From an uncultured Eubacterium sp. (lineage in GTDB: Bacteria > Bacillota > Clostridia > Lachnospirales > Lachnospiraceae), in NCBI GenBank assembly GCA_900551945.1, contig URYE01000039.1, positions 1 to 23,797 on the forward strand: 23,797 nucleotides of DNA. The letters are read 5' to 3'. The notes under the pieces were generated by a model that was not told where the DNA came from, did no database searches, and saw nothing but the letters and a program-made list of their open reading frames with translations. Positions 6,169 to 14,411 of the stretch are shown in pieces (position 1 is the first letter of the stretch; every line of letters begins with the position of its first letter). The position numbers and the translations under genes are program-made.

Positions 6169-8511
6169 TTAACGCATAAACTTTGAAAGTCCGCTAAGAT
6201 TTAAGCCTTGTGGCTTTTTATTACTTTGTCTATTCTTTTGTTCTTTATTTGAGTTAGTTTTAGCAAACTCTCTTTTTTCTTTGTTGTCTTTTTGTGGTGC
6301 TTTTGTCTGTTGTTTTCTTTGTTCTTTTCTTTGCTCTTTGATTTTAGCTTCATTTTCGTCTAAAATCATTGAAAGTGCTATTCTTGTCTTTGGCACATCT
6401 ACGTCTATTACTCTTACGTCTATTACATCGCCTACACTAACTACATCAAGTGGATGATTTACTCTTTTATTAGCTGACATCTGTGATATATGAACAAGTC
6501 CATCTTGATGTACACCAATATCAACAAATACTCCAAAATCTATTACATTTCTCACAGTTCCTTTAAGTATCATTCCCGGCTTTAAATCTTCAAGATTAAG
6601 CACATCTTTTCTTAATATTGGCTTAGGCATTTCATCTCTTGGGTCCCTTGCTGGCTTTTCAAGTTCTTTTATTATATCTTCAAGTGTTATTTCTCCTATA
6701 TCGAGGTCACTTGCTAACTTGTGTATATCTTCAACCTTACTTCTTAAACCTATAAGTTCACCTGATGTTATTGAATTGATATCGTATCCCATAAGCTCTA
6801 ATAACTTTGTGGCAGCAGCATAACTTTCTGGATGTACACTTGTTGCGTCAAGCGGGTTGTCACCTTTTGAAATTCTCATAAAGCCTGCACACTGTTCAAA
6901 TGCCTTTGGTCCTAACTTTGCAACTTTAAGGAGTTGTTTTCTGTTGGTAAATCTTCCATTTGTTTCTCTATAGTCAACAATATTTTTTGCAACTGCCTTT
7001 GAAATACCTGATATATATTCAAGTAATGAAGCTGACGCTGTGTTTAAATCCACACCAACTTTATTTACACTGTCTTCTACTACGCCTGTTAATGTTTCTG
7101 TAAGCTTTTTCTGGTTCATATCGTGCTGATACTGTCCTACACCTATTGACTTAGGGTCTATTTTTACAAGCTCTGCTAATGGGTCTTGAACTCGTCTTGC
7201 TATTGATACAGCACTTCTTTGAGCTACATCAAAATCTGGAAATTCTTCTGTTGCGAGCTTACTTGCTGAATATACAGAAGCTCCTGCTTCGTTAGTTATT
7301 ACATAATCTACGTTTGTAAGATTTCTCTCTTTTATCATATCAGCAATAATCTGCTCAGACTCTCTTGAAGCTGTACCATTTCCGCATGAAATTAATGTTA
7401 CATTGTATTCTTTGACAAGCTTTTCAACTTCATCCATAGCTTCTTTTACTTTGTTATGTGGTGCTGTAGGATAGATTACTTTTGTTGCAAGTACTTTGCC
7501 TATTGCGTCTACTACTGCTAATTTACAACCTGTTCTAAACGCCGGGTCCCAACCTAACACTGTCTTTCCTGCTATCGGTGGCTGTAAGAGAAGTTGCTCT
7601 AAGTTCTTTCCAAAGACCTTAATTGCTCCATCTTCTGCTCTTTCTGTAAGACTGCTTCTTATTTCTCTTTCTATTGCTGGTGCAATAAGTCTTGAGTAGG
7701 AATCTTCTATAACTTCTTTGATTATTGGTGTTGTAAACTCATTATCTGATGTTATGAGCTGTTTTTGTAAATAGACAAATATTCTTTCTTGTGGCGCTGA
7801 TATTTTTACTGTAATGAATTTTTCTGCTTCACCTCTATTAATAGCAAGTATTCTATGACCTGGAATAGCTGAAATTGGCTCACTGTATTCATAATACATC
7901 TCATACACTGACTCGGCTTCTTTATCTTTTGCTGTTGACACTAGATTGCCTTCTTTAAATGTTATATCTCTTATATAAGTTCTATAATCTGCTACATCTG
8001 CAATGCGCTCTGCTATTATATCTTTTGCTCCTGCAATAGCCTCTTTTGCATTTTTTACTTCTTTTCCTTCTTCTGTGGAAATGTATTTTTCTGCTTCTAC
8101 TTCGACTGGCTGTGTAGCATTTTGGCTAATTATATAATCTGCTAATGGCTCTAAGCCTTTTTCTTTTGCAGTTGTTGCTCTTGTTCTTCTCTTTTGCTTA
8201 TATGGGCGGTACAGGTCTTCTACAAGTACCATTGTTTCTGCTGATGTTATCTGTTCTTTTAATTCTGATGTTAATTTTCCTTGTTCTTCTATTGCAGATA
8301 TTACTTGTTGTTTTCTATCTTCTAAATTTCTAAGATATCTTAATCTTTCGTCAAGACTTCTTAACTGTTCATCGTCTAATGCACCTGTAACTTCTTTTCT
8401 ATATCTTGCGATAAATGGAATTGTGCAACCTTCGTCTATAAGTTTTACGGCTGCTTCAACTTGTCCTGCCTTGACTTGTAATTCTTCTGATATCTTTTTT
8501 ATAATATCCAT
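6169..8511 (-). CDS. tex: Tex, RNA-binding transcription accessory protein
   Basis: 780 residues. Tex is a conserved nucleic-acid-binding protein linked to transcription and RNA metabolism. Domains in order: helical N-terminal Tex region with FIARYRKEVTGALDDEQL near residues 33-50; a YqgF/RNase H-like domain with GWDPAFRTGCKLAVVD near 320-335; helix-hairpin-helix repeats around 495-560 (LLEYISGISKAVAKNIVDYR); and an S1 RNA-binding domain around 645-715 (GMILKGTVRNVIDFGVFVDIG). A charged, Lys/Gln/Asn-rich tail of about 62 residues follows, making it longer than the usual 715-730. The ATG has an AAAGGAG site and a good promoter upstream. It leads the tex/YcxB-like pair and perhaps the t6A genes behind it. 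Confidence 0.95.
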   Translation of the reverse strand: MDIIKKISEELQVKAGQVEAAVKLIDEGCTIPFIARYRKEVTGALDDEQLRSLDERLRYLRNLEDRKQQVISAIEEQGKLTSELKEQITSAETMVLVEDLYRPYKQKRRTRATTAKEKGLEPLADYIISQNATQPVEVEAEKYISTEEGKEVKNAKEAIAGAKDIIAERIADVADYRTYIRDITFKEGNLVSTAKDKEAESVYEMYYEYSEPISAIPGHRILAINRGEAEKFITVKISAPQERIFVYLQKQLITSDNEFTTPIIKEVIEDSYSRLIAPAIEREIRSSLTERAEDGAIKVFGKNLEQLLLQPPIAGKTVLGWDPAFRTGCKLAVVDAIGKVLATKVIYPTAPHNKVKEAMDEVEKLVKEYNVTLISCGNGTASRESEQIIADMIKERNLTNVDYVITNEAGASVYSASKLATEEFPDFDVAQRSAVSIARRVQDPLAELVKIDPKSIGVGQYQHDMNQKKLTETLTGVVEDSVNKVGVDLNTASASLLEYISGISKAVAKNIVDYRETNGRFTNRKQLLKVAKLGPKAFEQCAGFMRISKGDNPLDATSVHPESYAAATKLLELMGYDINSITSGELIGLRSKVEDIHKLASDLDIGEITLEDIIKELEKPARDPRDEMPKPILRKDVLNLEDLKPGMILKGTVRNVIDFGVFVDIGVHQDGLVHISQMSANKRVNHPLDVVSVGDVIDVRVIDVDVPKTRIALSMILDENEAKIKEQRKEQRKQQTKAPQKDNKEKREFAKTNSNKEQKNRQSNKKPQGLNLSGLSKFMR

Positions 8512-8557
8512 TATCTTAAACTCCTTTTATTGTTTTCGTAAATAATGATGCCTAAAT

Positions 8558-8586
8558 ATTATATCAGTCTTGAAATATTTAATCAA
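8558..8586 (-). promoter_or_regulatory. Sigma-A promoter of tex
   Basis: On the minus strand TTGATT (8581-8586), a 17-base spacer and TATAAT (8558-8563), with TGA directly before the -10 making it an extended -10 (TGATATAAT). The region upstream of the -35 is A-rich on the minus strand, like an UP element, and repeat copy A begins 48 bases beyond it. Predicted leader is about 40 bases. Confidence 0.6.
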
Positions 8587-8634
8587 CCAATGCAGGTTTT
8601 AGTTTTTGTGTTTTTAGGTTTTTAGGTTTTGAGG

Positions 8635-8785
8635 ATAGCAATAGGATATAAGCAAACACACACCAGTAAAAGTACAATTGTCTATATTTGTATGCCCTCA
8701 TCGAACAGGAGTGTTCGCTGATGACATACAAATATAGACAACAGTTCTTTTAATGGTGCATTTATTGCTTATATCCTACTGCTAT
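8635..8785. repeat. Long palindromic interspersed repeat, copy A
   Basis: A 151-bp imperfect hairpin. The outer arms (8636-8655 and 8765-8784) pair at 19 of 20 positions. The inner arms around TCTATATTTGTATG and CATACAAATATAGA pair without mismatch. The apex contains CGAAC and GTTCG separated by six bases inside a TCATC/GATGA stem. Copies B and C share the core in the same orientation. Together with B it shows compensatory base changes in the arms. It lies between the divergent tex and DUF4190-like genes. It could be a miniature mobile element, a structured RNA or a bidirectional terminator-like element. Confidence 0.85.
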
Positions 8786-9095
8786 GTTACGGAAGTTTAT
8801 TGTAATCCCCTAAATAAGCCCACTACTTTTATTAATTCATAAAATAAGTTGAAGCTTGAAATTATTTATAATATAAAATTATAAGATAATCTGGAACATA
8901 CTTGTGCGCAGTCGCTTTGTTAATTGATGTAAAAATTTGGCTGGGGGTTTATGCTTTTTTAATTTTACAATAGATTGGGTTTGTGATACGATTTATACAA
9001 TAAATTTATGTTATACTACGTTAGATTTTCTGCAATTAGATTGTTTTTTAATATGTGTAATGTGAATTAAGAATGTTTTTAGATTGGAGAGTAAT
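8786..9095. other. AT-rich intergenic region upstream of the DUF4190-like gene
   Basis: 310 bases between repeat A and the plus-strand gene with no supported gene. The first 16 bases resemble the sequence just right of repeat B (both start TTACGG), so the repeat may extend slightly beyond its palindrome. A weak plus-strand promoter-like pair TTGAAA (8856-8861), 18 bases, TATAAG (8880-8885) would give a leader of about 200 bases. I see no riboswitch, tRNA or other recognisable structure. Confidence 0.3.
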
Positions 9096-9680
9096 ATGGA
9101 TAATAGTCAAAATTCGGACAATGGCTACAACAAGGGTGGGCAGTCCGATAATAATAATAGTGGTAATTATAATCAAGGGGCTAATAATGATTATAATAAC
9201 AATGGGCAATTTGATAATGGATATGTAAATCCAAACCCAAATGGTAATGGATATAATAATGGTCAGTTTAACAACGGTTATAATCACAATAATGGATATA
9301 ATCCAAACAATTTTAACAATGGGTACAATAATGGAAATCAATTTAATAATGGTTATAATAATTTTAACCGTCAGCCTTATTATCAAAAGCCTAAGGACAA
9401 GCTTGGGATTTTCTCGCTGATATTTGGTATTGCTTCTGTACTTACTTCTATGCTTTACTTTGTGGGTATTCCACTTGCTATTACAGCTATTGTTTTGGCT
9501 ATTCTTTCACGAAGTAGGATTGGTAGATTTCAAGGAACTGCTGTTGCAGGGCTTTGTATTGGTATATGTGGAGTCTGTCTTGGACTTCTTTTCTTTACTG
9601 TTATGCTTGCGATGTTTTCTAATCCAGATTTTATAAATGCGTTACAGCAACTTTATGATACAACTAATATTTATCAGTAG
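9096..9680 (+). CDS. Asn/Gly/Tyr-rich DUF4190-like membrane protein
   Basis: 194 residues. The first ~95 residues are a low-complexity, almost uncharged Asn/Gly/Tyr/Gln tract with recurring NNGYN and GQFNNGYN units and no predicted fold. It ends at YYQKPKDKLG. Two hydrophobic segments follow (about 101-132, LIFGIASVLTSMLYFVGIPL; and 146-170, VAGLCIGICGVCLGLLFFTV) joined by a short basic loop with LAILSRSRIG, the pattern of DUF4190 domains, whose function is unknown. The start is ATG 9096, six bases after GGAG, rather than TTG 9084, which overlaps that site. It is the only plus-strand gene in the window and is closed by a strong bidirectional terminator shared with lysC. Similar tract-plus-DUF4190 proteins occur in Clostridia; a role in surface or envelope processes is only a guess. 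Confidence 0.75.
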   Translation: MDNSQNSDNGYNKGGQSDNNNSGNYNQGANNDYNNNGQFDNGYVNPNPNGNGYNNGQFNNGYNHNNGYNPNNFNNGYNNGNQFNNGYNNFNRQPYYQKPKDKLGIFSLIFGIASVLTSMLYFVGIPLAITAIVLAILSRSRIGRFQGTAVAGLCIGICGVCLGLLFFTVMLAMFSNPDFINALQQLYDTTNIYQ

Positions 9681-9690
9681 TTCTATAGTA

Positions 9691-9748
9691 AAAAATTAGT
9701 GCAAGTGTTTTTATAAGTAATGAATAAAAACACTTGCACTATTTTTTA
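9691..9748. terminator. Bidirectional intrinsic terminator
   Basis: A perfect 17-base stem, arms 9698-9714 and 9724-9740 (AGTGCAAGTG core), with a nine-base loop. A-rich sequence precedes it and a run of six T follows (ATTTTTT), so both strands carry a stem followed by a U-tract. It sits between the convergent DUF4190-like gene (stop 9680) and lysC (stop 9822) and serves both. Confidence 0.93.
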
Positions 9749-9821
9749 ATCTCTACATTTTTTAGCTATTAATAATCTGTTAATTATATATCAAACTAAT
9801 AACTTATAGATAGTTAATTTA

Positions 9822-11141
9822 TTAGTTTTCTTCTGGAATAAATGCGTTATAGATTGCCTTTATTGCGTCTTCAAAGTATTTGTTTCTTACACCGATAATT
9901 ATATTAAGTTCACTTGAACCCTGGTCTATCATTTTTATATTTACTTTAGCTTTGGCAAGGGCTGAGAAGATTGCTCCTGCTATACCTGAGCTATTTCTCA
10001 TACCACGACCTACTACTGCGATAAGTGCTAAGTCTGACTCTAATTCTATAAGGTCTGGCTTAACTGCTCTGTGTAACTGTGCAAGTACTTTCTGTTCTTT
10101 TTCTACAAATTCATCTTGGTGAACAAATACTGTCATTGTATCAATTCCAGATGGCATATGTTCAAATGAAATGCCATTGTCTTCAAATACTTGAAGTACT
10201 TTTCTACCAAAACCTATTTCTGAGTTCATCATATCTTTATCTATACCGATTGATACAAATCCCTTCTTACCTGCGATACCTGTGATTGTGTATTCTGGAA
10301 CACTACAAGTTGTTTCTACAATCATTGTACCTTTGTCTTCTGGGGCATTTGTATTTCTGATATTGATTGGAATACCTTCTTTTCTTACTGGGAATATAGC
10401 TGACTCATGTAATACTGAAGCACCCATGTATGAAAGTTCTCTTAATTCTTTGTATGTAATAATTGTAATTGGCTTTGGATTGTTTACTATTCTTGGGTCT
10501 GCTGCCAAAAAGCCTGATACATCTGTCCAATTTTCGTATACATCAGCCTTTAATGCTCTTGCTACGATAGAACCTGTAACATCTGAACCACCTCTTGAGA
10601 ATGTCTTTACTTCTCCATTAGGCTTTGCACCATAAAAGCCCGGAATTACGGCATTTTTAGTCTTTTCAAGTCTAGCAGTTAATACATCATTAGTCTTTTC
10701 TGAATTAAATTCGCCATCTTTGTCAAAGCAAATAACTGTAGCAGCATCAATAAATTCATAACCTAAATAATTAGCCATTATAATACCATTTAAGTATTCA
10801 CCTCTTGAAGCGGCATAGTCCTTTCCTGCAAGTGATTCAAACTGCTTTTTAATTGTTTCAAACTGTTCATCAAGTGATAACTTAAGTCCAAGTCCTTTGA
10901 TGATTTCTTTGTATCTATCTTTGATAGCTTTTAACTGTGTATCAAAATTCTTGCCTGCTTCTGCTTGTGCATAACATTTATAAAGCATATCTGTAACCTT
11001 AGTATCATCAGAAAATCTCTTTCCCGGTGCTGATGGTACAACATATCTTCTGCTTTCATCTGCCTTTATAATATTGCCTACCTTTTTAAACTGTTCTGCA
11101 CTTGCAAGTGAGCTTCCGCCGAATTTTACTACCTTAACCAT
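9822..11141 (-). CDS. lysC: Aspartate kinase
   Basis: 439 residues, monofunctional. It phosphorylates aspartate with ATP, the first step toward lysine, threonine and methionine. The start VVKFGGSSLASAEQF holds the kinase signature KFGGSS. The substrate/ATP region FSRGGSDVTGSIVARAL is near residue 181. Two C-terminal ACT domains are visible, beginning near ITGIAGKKGFVSIGI (~287) and LALIAVVGRGMRNSSGIAGA (~367), and indicate feedback control by an end-product amino acid. An AGAGGA ribosome binding site precedes the ATG. It is the last gene of the hom/mutase-like/lysC group and is followed by the bidirectional terminator. Confidence 0.95.
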   Translation of the reverse strand: MVKVVKFGGSSLASAEQFKKVGNIIKADESRRYVVPSAPGKRFSDDTKVTDMLYKCYAQAEAGKNFDTQLKAIKDRYKEIIKGLGLKLSLDEQFETIKKQFESLAGKDYAASRGEYLNGIIMANYLGYEFIDAATVICFDKDGEFNSEKTNDVLTARLEKTKNAVIPGFYGAKPNGEVKTFSRGGSDVTGSIVARALKADVYENWTDVSGFLAADPRIVNNPKPITIITYKELRELSYMGASVLHESAIFPVRKEGIPINIRNTNAPEDKGTMIVETTCSVPEYTITGIAGKKGFVSIGIDKDMMNSEIGFGRKVLQVFEDNGISFEHMPSGIDTMTVFVHQDEFVEKEQKVLAQLHRAVKPDLIELESDLALIAVVGRGMRNSSGIAGAIFSALAKAKVNIKMIDQGSSELNIIIGVRNKYFEDAIKAIYNAFIPEEN

Positions 11142-11182
11142 TTTCTTTTTCCTCTCTTTTTCCTTAATGTTAAATAAATATA

Positions 11183-12385
11183 TTACTTTTCAAATAAATG
11201 ATTTATTATTGTATGTCCCTCAGCTATATAATTACCACTTTGTTTAGCTTCTTTTTCATTGTAGTTCCATGTGTTATTTTGTGGATTAGTGCTGTCATAG
11301 AGCATATACGGAACTGGGTCTGAAACGTGAGTTCTTATTGCTACTGGTGTTGGGTGGTCTGGTAAAACGAGCATACGATAATCAACACCAGCCTTTTCAA
11401 GCTTTTCTGTAACTCTTTTTATTATTCTCTTATCGAGATTTTCTATAGCTTTTACTTTTCTTTCGTAACTGCCTTGATGTCCCATTTCATCAGGTGCTTC
11501 AAGGTGTATATATGCAAAGTCGCAATTGTCATTGACAAGTGCTTCAAATGCTGCGTCTGCTTTGCCTTCGTAGTTAGTATCAAGTCCACCGTTAGCACCT
11601 TCTACTTCTACAACCTTCATATCTGCACCGACAGCAATTCCTTTAAGTAAGTCAACCGCTGAAATCATTGCACCTGTATGTCCTGTTTTTTCAACAAATG
11701 GCGATAACATCGGTCTTGTTCCTGCTCCCCAGAACCATATTGAATTAGCAGGGTTAAGTCCATTTTTAATTCTTTCCTGATTAATTGGGTGATTTGCAAG
11801 AATGTCATAGCTTTTCTTCATCATTTCACGAAGTACTTCATCCTTTGGAAGATATTTTCCAATCTTTTGACCTAATACGTCATGTGGTGGTGTAAGTTCT
11901 ACAACTTCTCCGTTATCCCATATTGTAAGATGTCTATAACTTGTGCCTACATAAAACTTATAGATATCATTTTCAAGCTCTTTTCTTACTGCTTCAAGTA
12001 AAACGGCTGCGTCTTCTGTTGAAATCTCACTTGAACTGTGGTCTATAATTGTCTTTTCTTCATAAGGTAAATCATCTGTTGACACTGTAACAATATTACA
12101 TCTTAAAGCTACGTCTGTAGACTTCATATCTACGCCAATGCTCAATGCTTCAAGTGGTGAACGTCCTGTGTAATATTCCTTTGGGTCATAACCTAAAACT
12201 GAAAGGTTAGCTGTATCACTTCCCGGTGCCATGCCATCTGGAATTGTGTGAACCATACCTATTTCTGACATTTTAGAGTATTTATCCATTGTTGGTGTAT
12301 CTGCATATTCAAGTGGTGTCTTGCCACCAAGTTCCTCGATGTTATTATCTGCCATACCATCGCCAAGAACTATTAAATACTTCAT
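11183..12385 (-). CDS. Phosphoglycerate-mutase-like protein, probable homoserine kinase
   Basis: 400 residues, alkaline-phosphatase superfamily, related to archaeal-type cofactor-independent phosphoglycerate mutase (ApgM, COG3635). Metal and nucleophile motifs are visible: YLIVLGDGMAD at the N-terminus, APGSDTANLSVLGYDP near residues 53-68, HLEAPDEMGHQG near 290-301 and VLPDHPTPVAIRTHVSDPVP near 340-359. Sequence alone would give the mutase name. Position argues otherwise: it lies between hom (129-base gap) and lysC (41-base gap), and no classical GHMP-type thrB is present. From memory, members of this family in such clusters are proposed homoserine kinases (the model named hyp_Hser_kinase), with genetic support in Bacteroides. 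I therefore infer the step homoserine to O-phosphohomoserine. AGAGGA precedes the ATG. Confidence 0.82.
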   Translation of the reverse strand: MKYLIVLGDGMADNNIEELGGKTPLEYADTPTMDKYSKMSEIGMVHTIPDGMAPGSDTANLSVLGYDPKEYYTGRSPLEALSIGVDMKSTDVALRCNIVTVSTDDLPYEEKTIIDHSSSEISTEDAAVLLEAVRKELENDIYKFYVGTSYRHLTIWDNGEVVELTPPHDVLGQKIGKYLPKDEVLREMMKKSYDILANHPINQERIKNGLNPANSIWFWGAGTRPMLSPFVEKTGHTGAMISAVDLLKGIAVGADMKVVEVEGANGGLDTNYEGKADAAFEALVNDNCDFAYIHLEAPDEMGHQGSYERKVKAIENLDKRIIKRVTEKLEKAGVDYRMLVLPDHPTPVAIRTHVSDPVPYMLYDSTNPQNNTWNYNEKEAKQSGNYIAEGHTIINHLFEK

Positions 12386-12514
12386 AGTAATCCTCTTTTC
12401 TGCACACTCTGTTATTTATTTAACATTTTGTGTCGAGCTTGCGAGTCCACAAATAAATTATAAGTCTGTTTTCATCACAACTTATTGCTTTTTACAATAT
12501 AGGTCTTTATAATG
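12386..12514. other. hom to mutase-like gene spacer with hairpin
   Basis: 129 bases, longer than the other gaps in this group. On the plus strand TTTGTG, TCG, a short loop, CGA and CACAAA (about 12428-12455) form an interrupted hairpin with no T-run on the minus strand. No T-box, riboswitch consensus or good promoter was recognised. It may adjust expression of the downstream two genes relative to hom. Confidence 0.3.
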
Positions 12515-13738
12515 TTAAATTCTTGTCTTATCTATTCTTATTCTATTGATAACTTCAACGTTAGATGCTGCTGTGTTAAATGCTTTTTCTGTCATAAGTG
12601 ATGTAACGAAACCAAACTCTCCATCTATTCCATCAACTGTGACTACATCTATATCGCCAAATGCTTTTTCTACTTCTGACAAGTCTTTATCTACACTTCC
12701 CTTTACTCTTACAAAGAAGTATCTTTCTACGTCTTCGACATTGCCAAGTTCAATCTTTTCTGAACTCCATACTGTCATTACATTTGTTCCCTTATGCTTA
12801 ACGCAGTCAACAACATCTGCTACTACTGCACTTGCTGTTGGTAACTTTCCTGCGCCTGCGCCAAAGAACATTACATCTCCGATAACATTTCCCTTGATGT
12901 ATATACCGTTTAATACATCGTTTACATTGTAGAGTGGGTGTTCTTTTTCTATTAAAAATGGAGCTGTGATTGCATATACTTTATCGTTAATTTTCTTACT
13001 TGTTGCAAGAAGTTTTACTACACAGCCGATTTTTTCTGCGTACTTGAAATCTTCTGTAGTAATCTTTGTTATACCTTCTGTGCAAACATCTTCGTAATTT
13101 ACTGTTGAGCCAAACGCAAGTGATGTAAGAATTGCTATTTTTCTACAAGCATCATAGCCTTCAACATCGGCTTCTGGATTGCGTTCTGCATAGCCTAACT
13201 GCTGTGCTTCTTTTAATACATCTTCGTAAGAGCTTCCTTGTGTACTCATCTTTGTTAAAATGTAGTTAGTTGTTCCATTTAAAATACCTGTAATCTGTGT
13301 AATCTCATCGGCTGTAAGACATTGATTTAATGGTCTTATAATAGGAATACCACCACCAACTGAAGCTTCAAACATGAAGTTTAACTTTCTTGCTTTTGCC
13401 ATTGCAAGTAATTCTGGCCCATGTGCAGCAACTAAGGCCTTATTAGATGTACACACACTCTTTCCTGCCTCAAGTGCTTTTTTTACAAATGTAAATGCTG
13501 GCTCAATTCCCCCCATAACTTCTACTACTACATCTATTTCTGGGTCATTGATGATTATATCTATATCATGCACTATTTTTTCTTGAATTGGGTCTTCTGG
13601 AAAATCTCTTAAATCGAGTACACTTTTTATTTCTATACTCTGTCCTGCTCTTTTTTGTATTGAAGCGCTATTTGTCTGTAATACTTCAACTACACCTGAG
13701 CCTACTGTTCCATAACCTAAAACTGCAATCTTTGCCAT
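12515..13738 (-). CDS. hom: Homoserine dehydrogenase
   Basis: 407 residues. It reduces aspartate semialdehyde to homoserine with NAD(P)H, the branch point to threonine and methionine. N-terminal Rossmann motif VLGYGTVGSGVV near residues 5-16; TSNKALVAAHG near 97-107; catalytic-domain signatures GGGIPIIRPLNQCL (~128), GILNGTTNYILTKM (~147) and EADVEGYDACRKIAILTSL (~189). A C-terminal ACT domain begins near YFFVRVKGSVDKDL (~336), indicating feedback inhibition, typically by threonine. TGGAG lies seven bases before the ATG. It follows the PheB-like regulator after a 54-base gap and is probably co-transcribed with it. Confidence 0.95.
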   Translation of the reverse strand: MAKIAVLGYGTVGSGVVEVLQTNSASIQKRAGQSIEIKSVLDLRDFPEDPIQEKIVHDIDIIINDPEIDVVVEVMGGIEPAFTFVKKALEAGKSVCTSNKALVAAHGPELLAMAKARKLNFMFEASVGGGIPIIRPLNQCLTADEITQITGILNGTTNYILTKMSTQGSSYEDVLKEAQQLGYAERNPEADVEGYDACRKIAILTSLAFGSTVNYEDVCTEGITKITTEDFKYAEKIGCVVKLLATSKKINDKVYAITAPFLIEKEHPLYNVNDVLNGIYIKGNVIGDVMFFGAGAGKLPTASAVVADVVDCVKHKGTNVMTVWSSEKIELGNVEDVERYFFVRVKGSVDKDLSEVEKAFGDIDVVTVDGIDGEFGFVTSLMTEKAFNTAASNVEVINRIRIDKTRI

Positions 13739-13792
13739 ATTAATTCTCCATTTCGTATTTTTTATTAACTTTAAAACTTTTTACAAATATTA

Positions 13793-14236
13793 TTATTCTC
13801 TACTTAATATTTTAAGATATCGTATGCCTTCAAGTTGTTCTATTTCTTCTATCATCTTGGAGGAGTCGCCTGTTGTTGGCAATATATCAACACTTAATGT
13901 AAGGGAAGCAACTCCATTAACCGGTATTGTCTGATGGATTGTTAGGATATTTGCCTTAAATTCGGCTATTTTATTAAGCACTAGGGATAATAAACCTGGT
14001 TCATCGTCCATTGATAATACAAATGTTATTGTTTTTCCTTTAACATTATCTCTGAATGGAAATATATCGTCTTTATATTTGTAATATGAGCTTCTGCTAA
14101 TTCCTACACTTTCTGTAGCATCTGCTATAGAAATGCCTTTTGTTTCTACAAGTCGATTGACTTGAGCTACTTTAAGAAGCACTTCTGGCAGAGCTTTTTG
14201 TTTTACAACGTAATATTTTATATCATTTGCCATTTC
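13793..14236 (-). CDS. ACT domain protein, PheB (UPF0735) family
   Basis: 147 residues from the chosen start. An N-terminal helical part with a helix-turn-helix-like segment (ISIADATESVGISRSSYYKY, residues ~36-55) is followed by FPFRDN and a C-terminal ACT domain beginning ITFVLSMDDEPGLLSLVLNK (~70-89). ACT domains bind amino acids, so this is likely a sensor or regulator of the following hom/lysC genes; in Bacillus the relative PheB neighbours pheA. A longer frame opens at tandem GTG codons (14281), but ATG 14236 is preferred because AAAGAGG lies six bases before it and because the family starts with this YYVVKQKALPE-type segment. It is the first gene after a strong promoter. Confidence 0.88.
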   Translation of the reverse strand, partial: EMANDIKYYVVKQKALPEVLLKVAQVNRLVETKGISIADATESVGISRSSYYKYKDDIFPFRDNVKGKTITFVLSMDDEPGLLSLVLNKIAEFKANILTIHQTIPVNGVASLTLSVDILPTTGDSSKMIEEIEQLEGIRYLKILSRE

Positions 14237-14334
14237 TTGCCTCTTTCCATAAGGTGTTCTGTCAAATATCATTTTCACCACATATTCTTTTTGTTATGTG
14301 CGTGTGTCAAAGACAATTGTACATCACAGAAAGA

Positions 14335-14363
14335 ATTTTATCATAGTCGTGGATATATTGCAA
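14335..14363 (-). promoter_or_regulatory. Sigma-A promoter of the PheB-like/hom unit
   Basis: On the minus strand TTGCAA (14358-14363), a 17-base spacer and TAAAAT (14335-14340), with TGA before the -10. The predicted leader to ATG 14236 is about 90 bases, long enough for regulation but without a recognised riboswitch or T-box. Repeat copy B begins 48 bases upstream of the -35, the same distance as copy A from the tex promoter. Confidence 0.55.
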
Positions 14364-14411
14364 CTGTTATATATTTTTCTTATGTTCTAGTTTTCGCACT
14401 GTTATTATGTG

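Noticed and set aside
8703..8718. CGAAC...GTTCG at the apex of the long repeats as a LexA (SOS) box
   Set aside because: The Gram-positive LexA box needs four bases between GAAC and GTTC; copies A and C have six, and copy B loses the symmetry. It is better explained as the top of the hairpin.
9048..9386. Minus-strand open frame rich in Ile opposite the Asn-rich gene
   Set aside because: It is the mirror of the repetitive Asn/Tyr codons on the plus strand, has no ribosome binding site and no recognisable domain.
12386..12514. T-box or amino-acid riboswitch in front of the mutase-like and lysC genes
   Set aside because: No T-box consensus (AGGGTGGNACCGCG) or lysine riboswitch features are seen; only a short interrupted hairpin.
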